Shown piece after piece: positions 9,031-18,405 of a DNA stretch of 64,000 nt. Origin of the DNA: Methanospirillum hungatei JF-1 (GTDB taxonomy: Archaea; Halobacteriota; Methanomicrobia; Methanomicrobiales; Methanospirillaceae). Both the position numbers and the translations under genes were made by a program. How positions within the stretch are numbered: the first letter of the stretch is position 1; every line of letters begins with the position of its first letter. Under the pieces are notes generated by a model. It ran no database searches and had not been told where the DNA came from. It saw only the letters and a list, made by a program, of their open reading frames with translations. The DNA lies in contig NC_007796.1 in assembly GCF_000013445.1 (NCBI RefSeq), positions 124,001 through 188,000 of the forward strand. The letters are read 5' to 3'.

Positions 9031-9576
9031 TTACATGACAAATACAGCTGCAGCAAGAACGGTTGTCCACCGGCCGTCCGGGTCACCTTTTTCTGATGTG
9101 CATATATGTGATGTTTTGATTATCTTGCCACTTGCCTTGTAAATCTGCTCCCGCTCCTGCCATGCGGTGTCAGGATCAAATTCAATACCAAGGGTGGTTG
9201 CAAGCATGGTTGCTGCAAGATCCTCCGCATACTCTCCTGCCTGGAGCTGGGTCTCCCCATAGGAATGATGTTCTGAAAGATAGCCGTAGTGGTTTTTCTC
9301 CTCAGGAACAGCAAGACCTATCGCAGCACTCATCAGGCGGTTTGGTTCATTGGTGTCATTCCTGGCCATTACCGTATACACGATCTCTCCAGGTTTTAAC
9401 ATGCTCAGGCCTTCCTCCCGTGATATCTCGATGCAATTTGGAGGAAAAATACTTGAGACATTGACAATGTTAAACATCTCAATACCTGCTGATCGCAGTG
9501 CGGCTTCGAAGGATGCCAGCCGGTCTTTATGAACTCCAACCCCTCCGGTGAAGAAGACTCTCCGCGGGACCATCAT
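9031..9576 (-). CDS. pdaD: Pyruvoyl-dependent arginine decarboxylase
   Basis: Converts arginine to agmatine, the first step of archaeal polyamine synthesis. The 181-residue proenzyme self-cleaves between two serines to form the pyruvoyl cofactor; the site is visible in [10 protein letters not shown]. Other family signatures are [11 protein letters not shown] near the N-terminus, [15 protein letters not shown] and the C-terminal [12 protein letters not shown]. The frame opens at 9612, but the start at 9576 (MMVPRRVFF) matches the family length better. It is divergent from carA, and the neighbouring car and argG genes supply arginine, its substrate. Confidence 0.93.
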   Translation of the reverse strand: MMVPRRVFFTGGVGVHKDRLASFEAALRSAGIEMFNIVNVSSIFPPNCIEISREEGLSMLKPGEIVYTVMARNDTNEPNRLMSAAIGLAVPEEKNHYGYLSEHHSYGETQLQAGEYAEDLAATMLATTLGIEFDPDTAWQEREQIYKASGKIIKTSHICTSEKGDPDGRWTTVLAAAVFVM

Positions 9577-9714
9577 TCTATATCCATGAGCTGTGATTGA
9601 CCATAAAAACAATCCGTCTGTACAGGTATCAAAAAACAGTCAAAAATTGTGTCAGCACAGGTCTTCAGTCCGTGTGTCTGAATTACGTAGATAGAGCTTG
9701 ATGGTCCTATCCGG

Positions 9715-9732
9715 TTGTACCTTATAATCTTA
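9715..9732 (+). promoter_or_regulatory. Putative TATA promoter of carAB
   Basis: A TATA-like stretch (ccttataatcttatc) lies about 35-45 bases before the carA ATG in the pdaD-carA divergent region. The spacing fits an archaeal promoter with a short leader. Confidence 0.4.
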
Positions 9733-9760
9733 TCAGGCTAACACATATGGGATATTCACC

Positions 9761-10816
9761 ATGAAGGCAGTGCTCGGACTCGAGAATGGACGATATTTCT
9801 TCGGAGAGGGCTTTGGAGTTGAGGGTGAAACAGGAGGCGAACTCGTGTTTACAACCCAGATGACCGGATACATGGAAGCTCTCACTGATCCGAGTTATCA
9901 TGGTCAGATTCTTCTTTTCACCTATCCGTTAATTGGAAATTACGGCGTTGATCCAGAAAACTTTCAAAATCCGCGTGTCTGGGCAGGGGGGTGCGTTATC
10001 CACGAACTCTGCCGGAAACCCGCGCAATCACCTCCTCTCCACTCTTTTTTTGAAGAACAGGGTCTTCTTGGGATATCCGGGATTGATACCCGCCATCTTA
10101 CGATTAGCATTCGTGAACAGGGAACCGTTCGTGCTGCTCTTATCACCGGGAGTGATGATTGGAAGGCAGCGGTTGAGATGGCACGGAAAACCCCGGATAT
10201 CACCGCACAATCCCTCATTCCTGATGTCAGTTGTAAAAAACCATGGCATAATCCTGGTACCGGACCCAAAGTTGCTGTTCTGGATCTTGGAATCAAGACA
10301 AACATGCTTAAATCTCTCTCATCGCGTGGCGGCGACCTCTATGTCTTTCCTCATGATGCAAAAGCTGATGAGATTCTTGCCTGTCGTCCGGATGGGCTCT
10401 TCATCAGTAATGGTCCGGGCGATCCTAAACAGGCACAGATGACCATTGCAACGGTCCGCGAACTGATTGGCCAGATGCCTGTCTTTGGTATTTGTATGGG
10501 GAATCAGGTATGTGGTCTCGCTCTTGGTGCAGACTGCAAAAAGATGAAGTTCGGACACCGGGGTGCAAACCAGCCGGTCAGATGCATTGATGGGAGTATT
10601 TCCATTACATCCCAGAATCACGGATTTGTTGTTGACGGCGATACCCTTCCGGAAGGATGCAGAATTACCTATGTAAACTGCAATGACGGGACTCTTGAAG
10701 GTTTTGAGGATCCCTCACTTGGTATCTATTGCGTTCAGTTTCATCCGGAAGCGCATGCAGGACCGCATGATACTGAAGAAAAATATTTTGATACCATGTT
10801 TCGGAGGATGGTCTGA
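9761..10816 (+). CDS. carA: Carbamoyl-phosphate synthase small (glutaminase) subunit
   Basis: Hydrolyses glutamine and passes ammonia to CarB to make carbamoyl phosphate for arginine and pyrimidines. The 351-residue protein has the N-terminal CPSase_sm domain (GLENGRYFFGEGFG, TQMTGYMEALTDPSY) and a C-terminal class I glutamine amidotransferase domain. The nucleophile Cys is in FGICMGNQ and the catalytic His/Glu are in QFHPEAHAGP. The stop overlaps the carB start by one base (TGATG), so translation is coupled. Confidence 0.97.
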   Translation: MKAVLGLENGRYFFGEGFGVEGETGGELVFTTQMTGYMEALTDPSYHGQILLFTYPLIGNYGVDPENFQNPRVWAGGCVIHELCRKPAQSPPLHSFFEEQGLLGISGIDTRHLTISIREQGTVRAALITGSDDWKAAVEMARKTPDITAQSLIPDVSCKKPWHNPGTGPKVAVLDLGIKTNMLKSLSSRGGDLYVFPHDAKADEILACRPDGLFISNGPGDPKQAQMTIATVRELIGQMPVFGICMGNQVCGLALGADCKKMKFGHRGANQPVRCIDGSISITSQNHGFVVDGDTLPEGCRITYVNCNDGTLEGFEDPSLGIYCVQFHPEAHAGPHDTEEKYFDTMFRRMV

Positions 10817-13800
10817 TGCCACGGGATCCATCCATTAAAAAGGTCCTTCTCATCGGGTCAGGGCCGATTCAGATTGGCCAGGCAGCAGAATTTGACTTTT
10901 CAGGGTCACAAGCGTGTCGCGCTCTTCGCGAAGAAGGAGTTTCGGTTGTACTGGTGAACTCAAACCCTGCCACTATTCAGACAGATCCCGACATGGCTGA
11001 TGTTACCTATGTCGAGCCATTACAGGCAGATATCATTGCCAAGATCATTAAAAAAGAGAAGCCCGATGGGATTCTTTCCGGAATGGGGGGTCAGACCGGT
11101 CTGAACTTGACGGCAGAACTTGCTGAGATGGGTGCTCTTGAAGGGGTTAAGATCCTTGGAACACCTCTGAAAGCAATCTATGAAGGAGAAGACCGGGAGA
11201 AATTCCGTGACCTCATGAACCGGATCGGTGAACCAGTCCCTCGTTCTGTCATTGTCAGTTCCCTGGATCAACTGGAGCATGCAGCATCTGTTGTCGGTTT
11301 TCCGGCAATCATCCGTCCGGCTTATACGCTTGGAGGAGCTGGTGGCGGAATTGCCTACAATCTAGATGAACTCCGCCGGATAGTTGAGCTGGGTCTTGGA
11401 AAATCCCGTATCCATCAGGTTCTCATTGAAGAGAGTGTTGCCGGATGGAAGGAGATCGAGTTTGAGGTCATGCGTGATGCGAATGATACCTGTATTACCA
11501 TCTGTGGGATGGAAAATGTTGATCCCATGGGTGTTCATACCGGAGAGAGCGTGGTCGTTGCACCGATACTCACCCTCCGCGATGACGAATTCCATCTCCT
11601 GAGAAATGCTGCTCTCAAGATCATCCGAGCGCTTGATGTTCAGGGTGGCTGTAACATCCAGTTTGCCTTTAAGGGAGATGATGAGTACCGTGTCATCGAG
11701 GTTAATCCACGGGTTTCCCGTTCATCTGCTCTTGCTTCAAAAGCGACCGGGTATCCGATTGCACGGGTAGCATCAAAAATTGCAATCGGCCTCCGGCTTG
11801 ATGAGATCTTAAATACTGTCACCGGAAAGACGCCTGCCTCATTTGAGCCTTCGATCGATTATGTCGTCGTTAAAGTCCCCCGGTGGCCTTTTGACAAGTT
11901 TAAGACTGCTGACCGGACTCTTACAACCGCAATGAAGTCGACAGGTGAAGTGATGGCAATCGGCCGGTGTGTTGAAGAAGCCTTCCTCAAAGCACTCCGC
12001 TCACTTGATACCGATGTTGAACATCACACAGTCCTGTCGGAACTGAAAATGATCCTTTCACGGCCGACAGATGAGCGGTTTGGTGCCCTGTTTGACGCTC
12101 TTCGCCAGGGGATGACCCTGAATGAGATCGCAGAGATAACCAGGATAACTCCCTTCTGGCTTGAAAAAATTCAGAATATTGTTGAGATGGAGAAAGCCCT
12201 GACTGCACACCCTGATGATGCAACCATTCTCAAGGCAAAAGAATTTGGGTTTTCTGACCTTGAAATTGCTCAATATTCCGGAAAGGATGTTTCTGAAGTC
12301 GAATCAAAAGTTGGTCTTCCGGTATACAAAATGGTAGATACCTGTGCTGCTGAATTTCCTGCACAGACACCGTATTTCTATTCAACCTATGGGGATAAGG
12401 TCTGTGAAGTAACCCATTCTGACCGGAAAAAGGTCATGATTCTGGGTTCAGGGCCTATCCGAATTGGGCAGGGTATTGAGTTTGATTACTGCACAGTACA
12501 TGCGGTTACCGCTCTCAGGGAAGATGGTTATGAGGTTCATGTTGTCAATAACAATCCTGAGACGGTGTCAACCGATTTCGATACCTCTGACCGGCTGTTT
12601 TTTGAGCCAATGACGCTGGAGGATGTCTCACATATCCTTCAAAAAGATGATTATTACGGGGTCATGGTTCAGTTTGGTGGTCAAAACGCAGTTAATCTGG
12701 CAGTCCCCTTAAAGAATGAGATAGATCGGTTAAACCTGAAAACCAGGATTCTTGGAACAACTCCTGATGCCATGGATATGGCCGAGGATCGTGACCGGTT
12801 TAGTGTACTGCTTGATTCACTCTCCATTCCAACTCCTCCAAACGGATCTGCGTATAGTGAGCAGGAGGCATATGCAACAGCGGAACGAATCGGCTATCCG
12901 GTTCTTGTCCGTCCGTCCTATGTCCTTGGTGGCCGGGCGATGGAGATCGTGCATGATGATACGGAACTTGCAACCTATATGCGTGAAGCAGTTCGCGTCT
13001 CGAAAAGTCATCCGGTTCTTATCGACCGTTTTTTACAGAATGCCATTGAGCTTGATGTTGATGCGGTCTGTGACGGGACTGATGTTATCATCGGGGGAAT
13101 CATGGAGCATATTGAGACCGCCGGGGTTCATTCCGGAGATTCAGCCTGTGTCATCCCTCCGCAGTCCCTGTCTCCTGAAATTCTGGCTGATGTCCGTGAT
13201 TATACCAGAAAGATTGCTCTTGGCCTTGGAGTTGTCGGTCTTGTAAATATTCAGTTTGCAGTGCAGGGAAGCACGGTATATGTTCTTGAAGCAAACCCTC
13301 GTGCCAGTCGGACCGTTCCTTTTGTGGCAAAGTCAGTAGGAATACCACTGGCAAAGATAGCTGCGCGTGTGATGATGGGTGAACGACTTGCTGATATGCC
13401 ATACAAGGAGATTGAGGTCTCCCATGTTGCCGTGAAGGAAGTTCTGCTTCCCTTCAACAAACTCCCCGGTGTTGATACGGTCCTTGGGCCTGAGATGAAA
13501 TCCACCGGAGAGGTCATGGGGATCGATTATGACTTTGGCCGGGCATATTACAAGGCCAGTATTGCCGCTCATAACCGGCTCCCGAAATCAGGAAACGTCT
13601 TCATATCTGTAACTGATGACCTTAAGGATCAGATACTTCAGGTTGCAAAGACGTTTACTGAAAATGGTCTCTCTATTTATGCAACATCGGGGACTGTTGA
13701 ATTCTTTGCAGAAAGGGGTATTACGGCAAACCTTGTCAGAAAGATTGCCGAAGGGTCTCCGAATGTACTTGATATGCTAAGAGCCGGAGAGATCAGCCTT

Positions 13801-13986
13801 ATCATCAATAATTTCGCTGACAAGCAGTCACGCCATGATCATCAGCAGATAATGCGGGTCGCTGTAGATTATGGGACACCCTATATCACCACTTTGCAGG
13901 CGGCAGTCGCAGCTGCGGAAGCTATCAATTCAGTCAGGGAAGAGAACCTGACAATTGAACCACTACAGCATTATATCGGTCGCTGA
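10816..13986 (+). CDS. carB: Carbamoyl-phosphate synthase large subunit
   Basis: Synthesises carbamoyl phosphate from bicarbonate, ATP and CarA-derived ammonia. At 1056 residues it is full length, with the two homologous ATP-grasp halves. Each half begins with a GSGPI[QR]IGQ motif (about residues 12 and 539) and contains a typical RPxYxLGG motif. The C-terminal MGS-like allosteric domain (about 925-1056) is present. It follows carA with a one-base overlap. It ends about 80 bases before argG, across a T-rich stretch that may terminate part of the transcripts. Confidence 0.98.
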   Translation: MPRDPSIKKVLLIGSGPIQIGQAAEFDFSGSQACRALREEGVSVVLVNSNPATIQTDPDMADVTYVEPLQADIIAKIIKKEKPDGILSGMGGQTGLNLTAELAEMGALEGVKILGTPLKAIYEGEDREKFRDLMNRIGEPVPRSVIVSSLDQLEHAASVVGFPAIIRPAYTLGGAGGGIAYNLDELRRIVELGLGKSRIHQVLIEESVAGWKEIEFEVMRDANDTCITICGMENVDPMGVHTGESVVVAPILTLRDDEFHLLRNAALKIIRALDVQGGCNIQFAFKGDDEYRVIEVNPRVSRSSALASKATGYPIARVASKIAIGLRLDEILNTVTGKTPASFEPSIDYVVVKVPRWPFDKFKTADRTLTTAMKSTGEVMAIGRCVEEAFLKALRSLDTDVEHHTVLSELKMILSRPTDERFGALFDALRQGMTLNEIAEITRITPFWLEKIQNIVEMEKALTAHPDDATILKAKEFGFSDLEIAQYSGKDVSEVESKVGLPVYKMVDTCAAEFPAQTPYFYSTYGDKVCEVTHSDRKKVMILGSGPIRIGQGIEFDYCTVHAVTALREDGYEVHVVNNNPETVSTDFDTSDRLFFEPMTLEDVSHILQKDDYYGVMVQFGGQNAVNLAVPLKNEIDRLNLKTRILGTTPDAMDMAEDRDRFSVLLDSLSIPTPPNGSAYSEQEAYATAERIGYPVLVRPSYVLGGRAMEIVHDDTELATYMREAVRVSKSHPVLIDRFLQNAIELDVDAVCDGTDVIIGGIMEHIETAGVHSGDSACVIPPQSLSPEILADVRDYTRKIALGLGVVGLVNIQFAVQGSTVYVLEANPRASRTVPFVAKSVGIPLAKIAARVMMGERLADMPYKEIEVSHVAVKEVLLPFNKLPGVDTVLGPEMKSTGEVMGIDYDFGRAYYKASIAAHNRLPKSGNVFISVTDDLKDQILQVAKTFTENGLSIYATSGTVEFFAERGITANLVRKIAEGSPNVLDMLRAGEISLIINNFADKQSRHDHQQIMRVAVDYGTPYITTLQAAVAAAEAINSVREENLTIEPLQHYIGR

Positions 13987-14003
13987 ATACTCTATACAAA
14001 CTT

Positions 14004-14031
14004 TTTTTACGTGCGGTTTTTTCTTCTTCCG
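14004..14031 (+). terminator. T-rich terminator candidate after carB
   Basis: Two T-runs (ctttttttac and ggttttttctt) lie 20-45 bases after the carB stop and before argG, as expected for archaeal termination. Confidence 0.4.
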
Positions 14032-14066
14032 ACACTCATATGTAGGAGATAAACCGGTGAAATTTC

Positions 14067-15254
14067 ATGGGAAAAGGAACAGTAGTACTTGCATATTCCG
14101 GCGGTCTTGATACGTCAATCTGCATTCCTCTTTTAAAAGAAGAGTACGGGTATGACCGGGTTGTTACGGTAGCCGCTGATGTCGGTCAGCGGAAAGAGGA
14201 GATATCCATAGCCGAAGAGAAGGGGAAGAGATTTGCAGACAAACACTATACCCTGGATCTGATCGATCAGTTTGTTGACCGGTGCCTGATGCCTTCAATC
14301 AAGGCAAATGGTCTCTATGAAGGGTACCCGATGGGAACCTCCCTTGCCCGTCCGGTGATTGCCGAAGCAGTGGTTGAGATAGCAAAAAAGGAAGACGCTA
14401 CTGCGGTTGCACATGGATGTACCGGGAAGGGGAATGATCAGCTGAGATTTGATGTTGTCTTCCGTGCAGCAGATCTTGAAGTTATTGCTCCAATCCGGGA
14501 ACGTAACATGACCCGTGAGTGGGAGATTGGATATGCAGAGAAGCATGGAATACCGGTTCCTGTTGACAAGGAGAAACCCTGGTCTGTTGATGAGAATCTC
14601 TGGAGCCGCTCCATTGAGGGTGGGAAGCTTGAGGATCCGGCATTTCATCCGCCGGAGGAGATTTATGCATGGACGGTCTCACCGCTGAAAGCACCAGATG
14701 AGCCACAGGTCCTTTCAATTACATTTGAAGCAGGTATCCCGGTAGCTCTTGACGGAAAAAGGATGAAAGGGGCAGACCTTATCCGCACGGTAGGACAGAT
14801 TGCAGGAGGTCATGGTATCGGCCGGAATGATATGATGGAGAACCGTGTGCTTGGTATCAAGGCACGTGAGATATATGAACACCCGGCTGCCAATGTTCTG
14901 CTGACTGCACATGCAGATTTGGAGCGGCTTGTCCTCACCCGTGAAGAGTATGCATTCAAGCAGAGTGTTGATGCCAAGTGGGCTCAGCTTGCCTATTATG
15001 GTCTGATTTATGAACCGCTCTGGGATGCCCTGAATGCCTTTATTGACACCACCCAGAAGCGGGTAAACGGGACGGTTGATGTCCGGTTATTCAAGGGGTC
15101 AGTGACCGTGCTTGGTCGTTCCTCTCCTGATTCGTTCTACTCAATCGATGTCGCTTCATTTGATTCAACAACTATTGATCAGACTGATGCTATCGGGTAT
15201 TCCATGTATTATGGTCTGCAGGCACGTCTGGTCCGGAAAAAACAGAAAAAATAA
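14067..15254 (+). CDS. argG: Argininosuccinate synthase
   Basis: Joins citrulline and aspartate using ATP, the penultimate arginine step. The 395-residue product has the PP-loop ATP motif AYSGGLDTS at the N-terminus, the [14 protein letters not shown] signature and the later [19 protein letters not shown] motif. A GGTGA ribosome site lies about seven bases before the ATG. With carA-carB upstream and pdaD divergent, this forms an arginine-centred neighbourhood. A T-run directly after the stop probably ends the transcript. Confidence 0.97.
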   Translation: MGKGTVVLAYSGGLDTSICIPLLKEEYGYDRVVTVAADVGQRKEEISIAEEKGKRFADKHYTLDLIDQFVDRCLMPSIKANGLYEGYPMGTSLARPVIAEAVVEIAKKEDATAVAHGCTGKGNDQLRFDVVFRAADLEVIAPIRERNMTREWEIGYAEKHGIPVPVDKEKPWSVDENLWSRSIEGGKLEDPAFHPPEEIYAWTVSPLKAPDEPQVLSITFEAGIPVALDGKRMKGADLIRTVGQIAGGHGIGRNDMMENRVLGIKAREIYEHPAANVLLTAHADLERLVLTREEYAFKQSVDAKWAQLAYYGLIYEPLWDALNAFIDTTQKRVNGTVDVRLFKGSVTVLGRSSPDSFYSIDVASFDSTTIDQTDAIGYSMYYGLQARLVRKKQKK

Positions 15255-15287
15255 TTTTTTCTTATTTGATTACTCCTGATACCTGAT

Positions 15288-15631
15288 CTATTCAGGCATT
15301 GTCCGTCCAATTTGAGTTCTATCAAAGTCGTGGTCATAACGTACCAATGTACAATTATATGTTTCACAAATTGCCATCTGATAAGCATCATGAAAATCCA
15401 AATTCCATTGAGCCATAATTTGAAGTGAGCATTGATGAGAATGTCATCTACAAAAACATCATACATCTCTTCTTTTTTCATACTGCAGAGGATAAGTCCA
15501 ATAGTGTATAATGAAAAATCTGTCAGACTGAGTTCATTCGTAGGTGTTTCATCTAACATTTTCCCTACAACATGAGAATGGCGTCTGTCAAGAAGGCGTT
15601 CAAGTCAGATATTTGTATCGAGAAGGAACAT
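15288..15631 (-). pseudogene. Broken PIN-domain (VapC-like) toxin gene
   Basis: Reading from 15631 gives MFLLDTNI, the standard PIN start. An in-frame TGA then stands where the family normally has Trp, followed by LERLLDRRHSHVVGK and LTDFSLYTIGLILC. After about residue 75 the frame shifts: another frame continues with LDFHDAYQMAICETYNCT, then VRYDHDFDRTQIGRTMPE and a stop at 15288. The catalytic acidic residues D5 and the later DFHDAY and HDFDRT aspartates are therefore split across frames. At least one nonsense change and one frameshift inactivate it. I see no antitoxin gene upstream. It lies just past the argG end and next to a tRNA gene. Confidence 0.85.
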
Positions 15632-15728
15632 TTATCATTCCAAAAACGAAAAAATCTGCACTGTAAAAGATTATAATAAGTGAAAATTTAAAAACTCATA
15701 TAAGAAAGAAGCGAATTAATCGCTCTGA

Positions 15729-15800
15729 CGTCCCGGCTGGGACTTGAACCCAGGTCAAAAGCTCCGCAGGCTTCTAGGATATCCACTACCCTACCGGGAC
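15729..15800 (-). tRNA. tRNA-Arg (anticodon GCG)
   Basis: The cloverleaf folds with acceptor GTCCCGG paired to CCGGGAC and discriminator G. The D-loop has AGTGGAT. The anticodon stem GAAGC/GCTTT encloses loop CTGCGGA with anticodon GCG, and the T-arm is CTGGG-TTCAAGT-CCCAG. GCG reads CGC/CGU, hence arginine. No CCA is encoded and no intron is seen. Confidence 0.93.
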
Positions 15801-15844
15801 CAGAAGTGCCTGTATATGTTATAGCTCATCACTAATGAAGGTAT

Positions 15845-16642
15845 TCATATCTCACTTTTGGTCTTCATATGCATCCTGACAATCATTCCGATGGTCTCAT
15901 TTTCAGAATCCCTGATAGAAGTTGACTGGATGACGACATGCCTGAATGAATTATCACTCATCTTCACAGCAATATGCTGCCTCACGCCAAGGACCAGGCT
16001 TTCCCGGATGACATCCTGAAAGGTATCGGTAAATACGGTATTCTGCCTGGTATCGTAAAAGGTGAGGTATTTACCGATTGGCTTTAAGATTATATCATTC
16101 CTGTGCACATTTAACAGGTGTTCCCCATAAGGATTGATAAATACAATTCTCCCTCGTTTATCAAGGATGAAATATGCATCCAGCTCTGACAGGGCTGCAC
16201 GTGCAATCCGTCGGATCTTCCCTCCTTTGTAATCTTTGGACCTCTTCAGGATTCGATCATTGTGCAGAGCAATCTCAATATTGGAGTAGAGGTCTTTTGC
16301 ATTGAATGGCTTGATGATAAAACTGGCCGGTTCAGCCATGGTCGCCCGCTCAAGGGTGGTTTCATCATCCTGACCAGACAGAAAGATTACCGGTATGTGA
16401 AAAATGGCTGTGATGAACTTGGTTGCCGTGATTCCATCTATCTTTCCTGCAAGGTTGATATCCATGAGGACGAGATCAGGAAGATGTTCAGCTGCTTTAT
16501 AGAGGGCATCCTCTCCGGTGGCAACCTTGGCACACACGACATACTCACGTTGAAGAAGAAATCTCTCGATAAGGGTTGCTATGATATCATCATCTTCAAC
16601 GATGAGTATCTCCGTCAGGGGACTTTTTCTTGTATCAAACAT
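15845..16642 (-). CDS. Response regulator with PAS output domain (REC-PAS)
   Basis: A 265-residue cytoplasmic signalling protein. The receiver domain (about 10-130) has ILIVEDDD, phosphoacceptor Asp in LVLMDINLAGK and the switch Lys in FIIKPF. A PAS domain follows (about 145-260, LDAYFILDKRGRIVFINPYG) and there is no DNA-binding or enzymatic domain. REC-PAS proteins are common in Methanomicrobiales; the PAS domain may bind a ligand or a partner kinase. It is followed upstream on the same strand by the glycosyltransferase operon but separated from it by 90 bases. No dedicated kinase gene is adjacent. Confidence 0.88.
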   Translation of the reverse strand: MFDTRKSPLTEILIVEDDDIIATLIERFLLQREYVVCAKVATGEDALYKAAEHLPDLVLMDINLAGKIDGITATKFITAIFHIPVIFLSGQDDETTLERATMAEPASFIIKPFNAKDLYSNIEIALHNDRILKRSKDYKGGKIRRIARAALSELDAYFILDKRGRIVFINPYGEHLLNVHRNDIILKPIGKYLTFYDTRQNTVFTDTFQDVIRESLVLGVRQHIAVKMSDNSFRHVVIQSTSIRDSENETIGMIVRMHMKTKSEI

Positions 16643-16732
16643 AAGGTGCCTGCCAGGAGTGCAATATATTATCGTGGACCTGTAATTATCAGTTGTTTAT
16701 GCCTGTTTATTAACTCTTGTTTTATATCTCAT

Positions 16733-17431
16733 TCACCGGTATTCCCGTTTGGTATATTGGTATTTTTCAGCATCTCCACCATGAAAGACGATATAAAACC
16801 ACTCGTAAATTGACTTAAGAGCACCAAACTGATCGTACCTCCGCATCGAAAAACTCACGAACAGTTTCCGATCAAATTTCACCTTTCCAATTCTTCTCAT
16901 CCGGTGGGCGATCTCAAGGTCATCGCCGGCATCTGAAACCCGGTACATACCGGCCTTTTTAAACGGTTCTGCTCTGAATACACTGTTACATCCCAGAGTG
17001 AAGAGTATTGTCCCGGTGAGGTATCCGATATGAGCAAAGCTATTGGCAAGAAAGAGATAAAACCGGTTTTTTATCGTCGCCTCAATCGGTTTTACTGGTC
17101 CGTAGAGCATGACAACTTCCGGGTCAAGAAAATCCTGTCTTATCCTGCTCAGCCAGTCAGGCGGAAGGATCGTGTCAGCGTCAGTTGTTGCGATTATCTC
17201 TCCCCTGGCGCGTAAAGCCCCGTCATTTCTCGCCCCTCCCACTTTCGGGCTGGTCTGGATGAAAACAAGATCTGCATATTTTTCAGCAATTTCGCGGGTC
17301 TTATCTTTTGATCCACCGTCAACCACGATGATCTCATACTCCTCCCGGGGAAAATCCTGCTGTACCAGGGATACGAGGCACCGTTCTATACGTTCTTCTT
17401 CATTAAATGAGGGAATTACTATGGATATCAT
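16733..17431 (-). CDS. Family 2 glycosyltransferase
   Basis: GT-A fold transferase of 232 residues that would use a nucleotide-sugar donor. The N-terminus MISIVIPSFNEEERIERCL is the GT2 start, followed by EIIVVDGGSKDKT and a metal-binding TTDADTILPPDW. A hydrophobic segment near residues 125-145 may touch the membrane. It overlaps the upstream GT1 gene by four bases and is the last gene of a three-gene operon. It is likely involved in surface glycan or glycolipid synthesis; the acceptor is unknown. Confidence 0.9.
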   Translation of the reverse strand: MISIVIPSFNEEERIERCLVSLVQQDFPREEYEIIVVDGGSKDKTREIAEKYADLVFIQTSPKVGGARNDGALRARGEIIATTDADTILPPDWLSRIRQDFLDPEVVMLYGPVKPIEATIKNRFYLFLANSFAHIGYLTGTILFTLGCNSVFRAEPFKKAGMYRVSDAGDDLEIAHRMRRIGKVKFDRKLFVSFSMRRYDQFGALKSIYEWFYIVFHGGDAEKYQYTKREYR

Positions 17432-18405
17432 GATGTTACCAGTTCTTCGTACAGGGAGAGATGGTCTCTGCAGACCTGCTTAATATCATACTTTGCTGAG
17501 TATTCTCGTGCCCGTGCTGCACAGGCATGCAACGTTTTCTCATCTGACAGTTCTGCATGAGCATCATCAGGTGTTCTGAAATAACGTACCGAGTCCTGGT
17601 AAACCTCATGGAATTCAGGGATATCACGTGCAATGACCGGGAGACCACAGGACTGCGCTTCAAGCACGGCAAGCCCGAATGTTTCGGCATAGGTTGGCAT
17701 CATAAAGACATCTGCTGCACAATATGCCTCTGCAATATCACGGACAAAACCAGTGAAAAGGACATTTTTCGGTTTTCGTTGCATCATCATTTTTATTTTG
17801 AAATAATCTTTGGATAACAGCCCGTATGGAAATCCCCCGACCCAGATAAAGCGTGTATCCGGATTCTTTGATGCAAGTTTCATAAAATCATAGATCCCCT
17901 TTCTCGGACTTACCTGGGCCACCGTCAGGACAACCTGTTCTTCGGGTGTAATCCCCCACATATCCCTGAATGCCTCCCGCTTATCAGGTGATGGGGAGAA
18001 GTAATCCCGGTCTATTCCGTTTGGTATTCTCGTGACAGGAACATCGGGGACCATCTCCTGCACCTCCTTTTCACAGGCCTCGGAGATGGTGATGATATGA
18101 TCAAATTTTCGGTAAATGTCAGGGTATCTTTTATTAATCGTCCTGGTAAGGGCCAGGTTCCCGATATTTACCCGGGGAGTTGAATGAGCAGTCAGGATCT
18201 TCTTACCTGATGCCAGCCGGCGGTTGAGGAGGGCAATCGGTCCGAACGTGTGGTAATGTGAGATATCTGCATGAAATTTGTACCGCTCCCAGGTCAGATC
18301 GATACCGTTCTGCTTTTTCAGACCACGGTAAATGGTTCGTGCAACGGTTGCGCATCCGATATACTTGAAGACAAACATGTCTTCCACGACAAAATTGATC
18401 TTCAT
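17428..18405 (-). CDS. Family 1/4 glycosyltransferase (GT-B)
   Basis: The 325-residue protein has a GT-B architecture: an N-terminal acceptor domain (SHYHTFGPIALLNRR, ITISEACEKEV) and a C-terminal donor-binding domain (VLTVAQVSPRKGIYDF). The usual nucleotide-sugar motif with the E(x7)E pattern is in PTYAETFGLAVLEAQSCGLP. It overlaps both neighbours by four bases, so it is translationally coupled. Donor and acceptor cannot be named from sequence alone. Confidence 0.92.
   Translation of the reverse strand: MKINFVVEDMFVFKYIGCATVARTIYRGLKKQNGIDLTWERYKFHADISHYHTFGPIALLNRRLASGKKILTAHSTPRVNIGNLALTRTINKRYPDIYRKFDHIITISEACEKEVQEMVPDVPVTRIPNGIDRDYFSPSPDKREAFRDMWGITPEEQVVLTVAQVSPRKGIYDFMKLASKNPDTRFIWVGGFPYGLLSKDYFKIKMMMQRKPKNVLFTGFVRDIAEAYCAADVFMMPTYAETFGLAVLEAQSCGLPVIARDIPEFHEVYQDSVRYFRTPDDAHAELSDEKTLHACAARAREYSAKYDIKQVCRDHLSLYEELVTS

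Noticed and set aside
15209-15559. 116-codon frame overlapping argG end on the minus strand
   Set aside because: Only part of it matches a PIN domain; the rest is the wrong frame of a broken gene. It is annotated as the pseudogene instead.
15288-15631. TGA codons in the PIN and MNT genes as selenocysteine or recoding
   Set aside because: The position is Trp or a non-catalytic residue in homologues, no insertion element is seen, and other frameshifts in the PIN gene support simple decay.
15600-15860. tRNA-linked integrated element at tRNA-Arg
   Set aside because: No integrase gene and no repeat of the tRNA 3' end is visible.
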